Positions 58,342-64,000 of a DNA stretch of 64,000 bases are shown here, in pieces. The stretch spans positions 140,328,303 to 140,392,302 of the forward strand of contig JAHLJT010009436.1 of assembly GCA_031308135.1 (NCBI GenBank), read 5' to 3'. Made by a program: the position numbers and the translations under genes. The stretch's first letter is position 1. Each line of letters starts with the position of its first letter. Under the pieces are notes generated by a model. That model was not told the origin of the DNA and did no database searches. It saw nothing but the letters and a program-made list of their open reading frames with translations. This DNA comes from Acheta domesticus (lineage: Eukaryota > Arthropoda > Insecta > Orthoptera > Gryllidae).

Positions 58342-59560
58342 ATGGACCATAAAACGGGATCTCTTGGGAGCGACAGTGCAGCTGCACTGAAAAATCTGCA
58401 CGATGTCGACATCGGTGCTGTTGAAGAAGGCTATAGTCAATCATATGCAGCTGCTCAACCTTCAAGGTGTGATAAACTGCTGAATAGAACACTAAGGCAT
58501 TTCTTATCTACAACCGGAGAAAGTAAAACAATTAACGTATGAAGAATCGCGACAGTATATTTACTTTCTTCGACAACAAGTATTCCATTACCAACAATTA
58601 ATTCATCAAAATCCATGCTCCCAAAACCTTTGCTCCTCCCGATCTCCTGAAAATCTACCTGTTTCAGCTCCTCAACTACATGACCGAAATAGCCGGAAGT
58701 GTCAATTTCCCCAAAACAAACAACACTTAAATCATTGTATGGAAGTACAATTGCAACATTCTCAACGCCATGAAACAAACGAAATGGTTGAAAAACCTAC
58801 TAGCAAAAACACTAGTGAGAAAAATCTGAAACGCAAGAAATGTTCAAATGAATCAGAAGATGCAAATCAATATGACGTCCAGGTGTCGTCATACTAAGGT
58901 TTCGTTAGCTGACATTCACGACAACGGGGAAGAAAGTGAAACTGTGTCGGACATAAGAATTCCTCCAATTTTTATTCATGAAACAAATTATTCACAAGTG
59001 ATAGAAGGCATCAAGAAGAACACTTCTGCGGACTTCACAACCAAACCATGGATGGACTCGGTGAAGGTGATGCTTACGACAATAGAAGACTCCAGAAATG
59101 ACCGTAAGTTTTGTGAAAACAAACCTTTTCTATTTCATTCCTTTAAAGACCCGTCAAATAATAATTTGCATGTACTGATAAAAGACTTGCCGATTAATTA
59201 TTCTGAAAATGAAATTCTTAAAGAACTAAAGAATTGCATTACCAAATTTTGATTGTTTGTAGACTCTAAAACAAAGATGGAAATCCAATCCCGGTTCGGG
59301 CAATAGATGTGGAGGACAATTACCAAGGCAGTATAATATTCAATCTAGTTAGATTATTTTAGTAAAGTAAAAGTTCAAAAACATATTGCTTCCAACGTAA
59401 TTCAATGAAAACGATGTCATAGGTTTGGGCATTCGCAGAATAATTGTGGGCTTATACCCAGACGTGTAAAATACACTGATAATCTCTTTTACTCTCAGTG
59501 TAGTAAATCTAAAAATACGGTTCCAGAATGCGTAAATTGAAAGAGAAACCATACTGCGCT
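58342..59560 (+). pseudogene. Jockey ORF1 (gag-like, zinc knuckle), frameshifted
   Basis: ATG at 58342 (MDHKTGSLGSDSAAAL). Near 58520 the reading moves to another frame, QLTYEESRQYIYFLRQQV, open to about 58893, then to a third frame with IRIPPIFIHETNYSQVI and LHVLIKDLPINYSENEILK (58850-59252), which is the domain found before the zinc knuckles in Jockey gag. At 59410-59450 KRCHRFGHSQNNC is a C2HC knuckle whose preceding Cys codon is now TGA. So at least three frame changes or stops. In active elements it binds the element RNA. Confidence 0.8.
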
Positions 59561-59823
59561 CTAAAATTTAAAATTACCTCTAAAACCCAAACAGTGCATA
59601 CTGCTCCAATTCTCAATGGATAGTTATCAAATCAACCGCCTCCAAGAACCCAATAGTTTTTCTCTATTCCCGAAACGACCTCCAGCAGCACCGCATTCAC
59701 AATTTCAAATTTAAGACTTATCAAACCTAATCTCTATATTAACTCTCTCATTAATAAATGCTATTATTCCCCAAATTCAAAATATAATTCATGACGTCTT
59801 GGAAATTGCAAAGAACAAAAATT

Positions 59824-60600
59824 TATCAACTGGAATGGAAATGGTATTAAGCGTTTGAAAAATGAATTCATATACTTCATAATGAGTAATCAAATTAAAA
59901 TAGCAGCTATCACGGAAACCCATCATTCACTGAGAGAAAGATTCAATATTCCTGGCTACAAAAACGACAGAATATCACAAACTGCGTCAGGTGGTGTAGC
60001 AATTTTGATATCTAATACTATTAAATATGGGCAAGTTACTCCAAATTCTCGACAAATTTAGAAAAAGTCGGAATAAAAATATTCGTTAATAATTATGAAA
60101 TAGTAATTGCACCCGATTCAATGGAACACTGGCTCAATTAAATATCTTTGTGCGCTTTTCGTTAAAAGATTAACATCAAAACTCTTGCAATAGTAAATAA
60201 AGCTCAGGAGGAAATGTCAAAATTATACTAATAAAAAGAAAATCTTCATTAAAAATTGAATGTCAGCTTATGATATTTAAATCATTCATTTTATCCATAT
60301 GCGATATCTGCGATGCCATCAATCATTTTAACATATGCGATCCTGTTTGTGGAAATGCAGCACTCCCAACAATAGAGAAACTATAGACGGTACAAAACAA
60401 ACGTCTTAGAAAAATCATAAAAGCATCCCGGTTTATCCGCATTTCTCATATACATAGGGAGCTAAGTATGGTTTTAATCAAAAAGCGCATCTCCAGAATT
60501 TCGAAATATTTTTATACTAAACTCATCAGTTCTCATTTAACAAACAAATTTAACCTAGGACGTAATGCTGTGCACCCTTGCTGAATCAAATTTAAATTCC
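59824..60600 (+). pseudogene. Jockey ORF2 remnant: endonuclease N-terminus and RT C-terminus
   Basis: INWNGNGIKRLKNEF opens the APE endonuclease, followed by IAAITETHHS (ETH motif) and ISQTASGGVAILI; frame ends at 60061 with a further readable KIFVNNYEIVIAP. From about 60310 the C-terminal RT region appears: CDPVCGNAALPTIEK, TVQNKRLRKIIKASRF, ISHIHRELSMVLIKK, typical of the Jockey end (NKxLRxI...IHxEL). The rest of the endonuclease and the whole RT palm are absent, roughly 2 kb. Confidence 0.8.
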
Positions 60601-60845
60601 CGAAAGATAAATTTCGCCCCCGTAAGTACATGATGAAACCAAGTCAAATAGTCAGTCTAATATTAAAGTATGTAAATATTAAATAAACACTAAGTTCAGC
60701 CCATTCAAAATCAAGCACTTAACAAATGGATCAGCGATGTAAATCTCAAAATCCAAGGATGCCCAATCCTAATAATGAAAATGTTACTGTATTCAAGCCC
60801 ATGAAAGGCCACACGGCCGAGCAAGAAGTAAATAAATGAAAAAAG

Positions 60846-61144
60846 GGTATCTTGTCATCGGTCCGCGGAGCAAGAAAGCGATAAGAAGCTCATTCGTGAA
60901 GATCTGATGGTCTCAAGTCATTGAGATGATGAAAAACACGAAGTTTTGCATCCCTCATTATCCCGCTTCCAAAACTTGCAGTCAAACGTTTCTCATTGCC
61001 TACGCTTGTGCAATGGCAATGCGTTGTTTCGCTGAACAATGCGGAATCTTGGGGCAAGTAACAAGATGTTGAGAAATTCTATAATATTTTTAGTTTTTGA
61101 GAAATTTAATTATCTTTTATTTTTTAAATGGAATTATATATATT
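60846..61144. other. Nothing recognised
   Basis: Short stretch between Jockey copy 2 and a family X copy. Confidence 0.5.
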
Positions 61145-61990
61145 TTACTTTCTCGCTACGGAGTAGGGAGAAAGTTATGTAATACTGCGCGAAAAGATCG
61201 CGAATTTTCGGCAGAAAAACTTTTATTGCAGGGCCCTGGTAACGAATATGTGGATAAATACAGTTGCTAAATTTAGAAAAACAATCCACTATCACGTGGT
61301 GTAACCAGAATCCAGGTATTGTGGGACCTTGATTCCGAAAAAATGAATGACGGCAAAACATCTATCCGTCCGTCCGTCCCTCCGTCCATCCATCCATCTG
61401 TATGTCTGTCCGTCTGTGAACAACGCTAGCGGCTAAACCCTTCAGCCTATTTTCTCCAAAACTGATATTCTTTTATTATTCTGGCTGATGTTGCGGCCCA
61501 TGTAATTTGAAACCGATATTTTAATTTTTTCTGAGGGGGATTACTTTACGTCAAACTCCTGGGACATTTTCCAAATTTTAAAAAAATGGCTCAATCGTTT
61601 TCGATTAAATTTTGTTGTTGGATAATGTGAAGGACGTTTAAGAGAATGGTGTGGATCTCATGTTCGTTGAAAAACCCTAAATTTTCGAAAAATTGTAAAA
61701 GTTAAATTTTTGTCTCTCTACAACTAAAGGAAGGTATTTTTTCGTTAAGGCTAAATGTACCGAAAAAAACTTGTAGGAAAATTCAACAGATCGCAGCACT
61801 ATCAGAAGGAATTTACTTTATCGATAACGTCTGAACAAATGGTCCGATTTTCGATCTGTAAAAGGCATTTGACTCCTTTTTGTAATAGAATTTACGCTAC
61901 GAAGCCCTTTTTTCAAAAAAACTTGCAGAAACTCGATTTTGAAATTTTTTCTCGTACTTCCGGGAACAGTTTAAAAAATGTGGGCTTTTA
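61145..61990 (-). mobile_element. Family X repeat, 3' portion with terminal hairpin
   Basis: On the plus strand it opens with the hairpin actttctc-gctacggagtagg-gagaaagt (61147-61175), then ttatgtaatactgcgcgaaa, gcagggccctggtaacgaat, a gtccgtccgtc tract (61366-61420) and a ctcctgggacattttcc block. It runs on to about 61990 with weaker similarity. Confidence 0.75.
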
Positions 61991-62084
61991 GCGCGATGGC
62001 AACAAGCTTCCAGAATCCAACGCCGTGTCAGTCATGCAAATCGGATGAATCGGAGCGTCGTAAAGTCAAATTTGGAAAAACACC

Positions 62085-62240
62085 TCACACCCCTGCCCCT
62101 TCCACGCCGCGCCGTCGCGCCATCTGCCCGTGCGCCCACGTGCTCCCTACGCGGCCACCGGCAGGAGTCTCTGGGCAGGCCAGTCTCGGTTGCCTGCGCG
62201 CGGCAGCCGCGCGCGCCGCTGGCAAGCCAGGCAGTCATGC
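62085..62240. other. Small CpG-rich island between two family X copies
   Basis: GC-rich, frames open on both strands, nothing recognised. Confidence 0.4.
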
Positions 62241-62651
62241 TTTTGTTATTTTCCATCTCAATATATTTGTTCCCCATAAATGTAACTAGTGATGCTGTAA
62301 CAGAGGTAAATGGTCTCATATCATATTTAATAGCAATTAGTTCTTGTTTCATTTTGATAGTAGTATACATAGATAATTTGAATAGTAGTATAACACTATC
62401 TTGTTCACATCCTCCCGTCTTCCTTCAAATATGATCAAAAAATTGTTTGAAGTATTACTCAAAATATCGATTACCGTTTGGAACCGATTTCATAAAGAAA
62501 ATGGAATATTAGTGATATCCACACAATTAGTTCCATCTCCTCACATATTATTTTCGATATCTGTTACTTCTAAGATCTTCCGTTATCATTCCACTATCGA
62601 AAGAATGAGCAGAGATTACACACGAGCTCTTTTATCCTACGACTCCATTTT
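62241..62651. other. Nothing recognised
   Basis: AT-rich; ctagtgatgctgtaaca at 62287 faintly echoes the family X start. Confidence 0.4.
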
Positions 62652-64000
62652 TACTTTCTCGTATACGTACGTATATACGGAATTGTTTACGTAGTATAGG
62701 GAAAGTTATGTAATGCTGCGCGAAAAAACGGCGGATTTTCGGAAGAAAAAAATTCATTGCAGGGCCCTGATAACGAAAAGGAAATAAATCTAGTTGCTAA
62801 ATTAAGAAAAAAATCCCCTAACATGTGGTGTAGCCAGAATCCCTCTTTTGTGGGTCCTTGATACCGAAAAACCAATTGAAAGCAAAACGTTTGTCTGTCT
62901 GTCCGTCCGTCTGTGAACACTACTAGCGCCTAAACCATATGTATGTTTTTGTTGGTGTATTTTTCAAAACGAAGAAGCCCCTATCGATCTGGCTCGAGTC
63001 AAAGCTTTGAGATTTAGAAAAGGAATCTATAAAACTTAGCGGTACTTTACATGAAACCCCCCGAACATTTTCGAAATTTTCTTAAAAACGGCTCCAAATT
63101 TTTTCTTTAAATTTCTTGTAAGAATAGAGTAAAACACTTATTAAGGTGGAATCGGTCATAATTTCACGGTTAACTCTGAATTTTCGGAAATTCTAAAAGT
63201 TTCAACTTTTTCGGCCTCTTCCTACAACTACAAAATTGCAGATAGAGATTTTTGCTTCAAATAAAATTTGTTCTCCAAAGCGAGTTCTTTCATTACGATC
63301 ATGTACACTTTTTTGAAAATTTTAGTATTTTTCGCGCAATATTGCTTGCAACATGTGCAATTTGAAAAAAATATAAAAAAAAGGTTTTCTCAAAAATTGC
63401 TCCAAACTTTTTCTTTGAACTTTTGGTAGGGATAGTACATAATGGTCTATGATATTACATAAACGCCATATTGCTCTATTTTTTTTATTTGCAAAATTTA
63501 CAAAAATATTTGTTTAACTTATCTCTCACGTAGGTAATATTTACATTGGCGGCGATTTGTTTACATTATTACATTTATGAGTAGATGTGTTTTAAATAAT
63601 GTCATACAAAGTTTCTCGAATTCTCAACCGTTTTCTATGAAAACTAGCTGAAAATTCGGCATTTTCAGAAACGCTCAAATACCATTTTCTTATAAATGAC
63701 TCCAAATTTTTTCTTCATGCTTATCGAACGTATAGTGCAAATTGCACTCTTTAATATGGCGTGAAGTTTATTTTGGGGTATTTTTTTGTTTTTTCAAAAG
63801 TTTCACAAATGTAATTTTTGTGAAAGATCTCTCACACCTCTAATATGCACATTACCAGCAAATTGTAAGCACTATTGTATTTGTGAGTTAATGTGTTTCA
63901 AATGACTTCAAAGGAAGTTTTTCGGAAAGTCAAAAATTTTCTGTGAAAAAGAGCTTCAAATTTCGCATTTTTAGTAGCACATAAACGCTATTTTCTTAAA
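62652..64000 (-). mobile_element. Family X repeat, near full-length, truncated by window edge
   Basis: Opens on the plus strand with an enlarged terminal hairpin (tactttctcgtatacgtacg ... tttacgtagtatagggaaag), then ttatgtaatgctgcgcgaaa, gggccctgataacgaaaagg, tgtgggtccttgataccgaa, tctgtctgtccgtccgtctg and three tandem ~300-bp units marked by ggctccaaa/tgctccaaa/gactccaaa at 63092, 63399 and 63699. The last bases (agcttcaaatttcgcatttt) match bases 35-55 of the window. Confidence 0.8.

Larger units (their letters stand above)
58030..60845 (+). mobile_element. Jockey-clade LINE, internally deleted (copy 2)
   Basis: Starts near 58030 (tgcagttcgctcagagtctc), a GC-rich 5' untranslated region of ~310 bp, then ORF1, ORF2 and a 3' end gaaaggccacacggccgagc followed by an A-rich tail at 60820-60845. 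The 5' start resembles that of copy 1 (ccagttcgctcc). At 2.8 kb it has lost much of ORF2. Full-length start and tail with a broken middle suggest deletion after insertion or mobilisation of a deleted form by another element. Confidence 0.85.

Overview
The window looks like intergenic or intronic DNA of an animal, most probably a hemimetabolous insect or a related arthropod. The background is AT-rich, there is no compact operon-like coding, non-LTR retrotransposons of the R4/Dong and Jockey type are present, tRNA-derived SINEs recur, and short CpG-rich islands are scattered through it. The species cannot be named from the sequence alone. No complete host gene was recognised. Almost everything that can be identified is a mobile element or its remains.

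Layout. 0-5 kb: a decayed piggyBac transposase (minus strand) next to the end of a long repeat called here family X, then two ~0.8 kb copies of another repeat (family Y) facing each other. 6.2-7.3 kb: an element with 30-bp inverted termini and a TA target duplication. 7.5-10.4 kb: two R4/Dong-like LINE pieces in tandem on the minus strand, each bounded by (ATT)n. 13-15.6 kb: two SINE copies around a family X copy. 20.4-22.9 kb: a second tandem pair of R4/Dong-like pieces, plus strand, again bounded by (AAT)n. 24-34.7 kb: CpG-rich islands, SINE pieces and family X copies. 38.8-43.2 kb: a Jockey-clade LINE (minus strand) sitting inside a degenerate CCCACC-type minisatellite. 44-53 kb: SINE, family X, Penelope-like motif remains and several CpG islands. 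54.5-56 kb: a 120-bp tandem repeat and a very GC-rich minisatellite region with a perfect 15-bp hairpin. 58-60.8 kb: a second Jockey-clade LINE, plus strand. 61.1-64 kb: two more family X copies.

How the parts relate. The R4/Dong-like pieces all end in (TAA)n and all begin exactly at (TAA)n, as expected for a LINE that targets TAA microsatellites. Two separate loci show one piece placed in the TAA tail of another, so the elements appear to renew their own target. Both Jockey copies keep their 5' and 3' ends but lack the reverse transcriptase core, so neither could move by itself. Family X (eight copies) has a fixed start, an internal ~300-bp tandem structure, a GACA/GACG microsatellite and a terminal hairpin whose loop varies between copies. 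I cannot assign it to a known superfamily. CpG-rich islands at 24.4, 29.3, 34.1, 38.8, 44.7, 45.8, 48.4, 49.3, 51.5, 52.9, 55.1 and 62.1 kb are the best places to look for host exons or regulatory DNA; only the 34.1 kb island shows a convincing splice donor.
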